Source: Longivirga sp036510975 (lineage in GTDB: Bacteria; Actinomycetota; Actinomycetes; S36-B12; CAIYMF01). From it: a stretch of DNA of 13,843 bases. A program made the position numbers and the translations under genes. Of the stretch, positions 13,516-13,843 are shown one piece after another. The notes beneath the pieces were generated by a model, which saw only the letters and a list, made by a program, of their open reading frames with translations, searched no databases and was not told the DNA's origin. Numbering within the stretch: the first letter of the stretch is position 1; the number at the start of each line of letters is the position of its first letter. The stretch spans positions 1 through 13,843 of the forward strand of contig DATCCY010000101.1 in the NCBI GenBank assembly GCA_036510975.1. The letters are read 5' to 3'.

Positions 13516-13587
13516 TGGGGTATGGGGTAATTGGCAGCCCAACTGATTCTGGTTCAGTTAGTCTAGGTTCGAGTCCTGGTACCCCAG
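13516..13587 (+). tRNA. tRNA-Gln (anticodon CUG)
   Basis: A complete cloverleaf of 72 nt. The acceptor is TGGGGTA with TACCCCA (13580-13586), with the U1-A72 weak pair and G73 discriminator typical of tRNA-Gln. The D stem is GGG/CCC. The anticodon stem ACTGA/TCAGT holds loop TTCTGGT with anticodon CTG (13549-13551). The T stem CTAGG/CCTGG holds loop TTCGAGT. CCA is not encoded. It reads CAG; a UUG isoacceptor for CAA must lie elsewhere. Confidence 0.97.
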
Positions 13588-13588
13588 C

Positions 13589-13603
13589 TGATCGTGACGA
13601 TCA
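13589..13603 (+). other. Short hairpin directly after tRNA-Gln
   Basis: TGATCG and CGATCA around a TGA loop form a 6-bp stem starting 2 nt beyond the tRNA. It may be a processing or weak termination signal. There is no T-run. Confidence 0.4.
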
Positions 13604-13637
13604 CCCGAAGCGTGAGCGGTGCCACTCCTGCGTTGAT

Positions 13638-13667
13638 TTGGCCCCCCTTCGCGTGCTCCGGTAGCGT
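13638..13667 (+). promoter_or_regulatory. Possible promoter of tRNA-Glu
   Basis: TTGGCC (13638-13643) and TAGCGT (13662-13667) lie 18 nt apart, the same spacing and a similar -35 box as upstream of tRNA-Gln. The transcript would carry an 8-bp hairpin (13683-13690 with 13697-13704) before the tRNA. Co-transcription from the tRNA-Gln promoter is also possible. Confidence 0.45.
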
Positions 13668-13717
13668 CTCGGTCCGCTGGTCCGGCTTCCCGCCACGGAA
13701 GCCGTCCCGAGTAGCAC

Positions 13718-13790
13718 GGCCCCGTTGTGTAGTGGCCTAGCACGCCGCCCTCTCAAGGCGGTAGCGCGGGTTCGAATCCCGTCGGGGCTA
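13718..13790 (+). tRNA. tRNA-Glu (anticodon CUC)
   Basis: A complete 73-nt cloverleaf. The acceptor GGCCCCG pairs with CGGGGCT (13783-13789), with a G1-U72 wobble and A73. The conserved U8 fixes this numbering. The D stem is GTGT/GCAC. The anticodon stem CCGCC/GGCGG holds loop CTCTCAA with anticodon CTC (13752-13754). The T stem GCGGG/CCCGT holds loop TTCGAAT. CCA is not encoded. It reads GAG. Confidence 0.97.
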
Positions 13791-13794
13791 CAAG

Positions 13795-13830
13795 CGAAGG
13801 CCCAGGTCAGCGACCTGGGCCTTCGTCTTT
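13795..13830 (+). terminator. Strong intrinsic terminator after the tRNA genes
   Basis: A perfect 14-bp stem (13795-13808 with 13812-13825), a 3-nt AGC loop and a T-rich TCTTT tail start 5 nt after tRNA-Glu. It ends the tRNA transcript and possibly any read-through from gltX. Nothing further is recognisable in the last 13 bases. Confidence 0.9.
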
Positions 13831-13843
13831 GGCCTATGGCAAA

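Overview
This is a chromosomal, very GC-rich window with the gene order and signals of an actinobacterium, probably Nocardioidaceae-like. That placement is inferred from protein character, not from a search. Supporting signs are GTG starts, many leaderless transcripts, a GluRS gene next to tRNA-Gln, and the linkage serA - leuB - FAH-family gene - gltX, which is also known in Mycobacterium. Nothing in it looks like a phage, insertion sequence, CRISPR array or other recently acquired element.

Layout. 1-553: a small DUF952 gene (minus strand), then an intergenic region with a perfect 19-bp inverted repeat. 554-3212: serA and an NAD-dependent epimerase/dehydratase-like gene, both plus strand. 3194-5454: a DUF3224 gene and leuA, both minus strand; the DUF3224 gene overlaps the epimerase end tail to tail. 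5455-5693: a divergent control region with a leucine-rich leader peptide and folded leader for leuA, and a leaderless promoter for leuB. 5694-7915: leuB and ilvE. 7935-9266: a membrane-anchored SGNH/GDSL-hydrolase-like protein (minus strand). 9267-9535: a second divergent control region with an 8-codon leader peptide MTHLVIIT, a strong hairpin and a T-tailed terminator, i.e. an attenuator for cimA. 9536-13442: a tight unit of cimA, an FAH-family hydrolase and gltX. 13443-13843: tRNA-Gln(CUG), tRNA-Glu(CUC) and a 14-bp terminator.

How the genes fit together. Most of the window is branched-chain amino acid and serine synthesis. LeuA starts the leucine branch. CimA starts the threonine-independent (citramalate) route to isoleucine. 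LeuB serves both branches, IlvE carries out the last transamination, and SerA commits 3-phosphoglycerate to serine. gltX and the two tRNAs supply Glu-tRNA, including the mischarged Glu-tRNA-Gln needed where GlnRS is absent.

The most interesting content is regulatory. The two paralogous first-step synthases, LeuA and CimA, each follow their own leaderless leader peptide. The leuA peptide carries three consecutive Leu codons and sits before a structure that could hide the leuA ribosome-binding site. The cimA peptide carries Leu-Val-Ile-Ile-Thr and sits before a typical intrinsic terminator. Both peptides begin Met-Thr-His.
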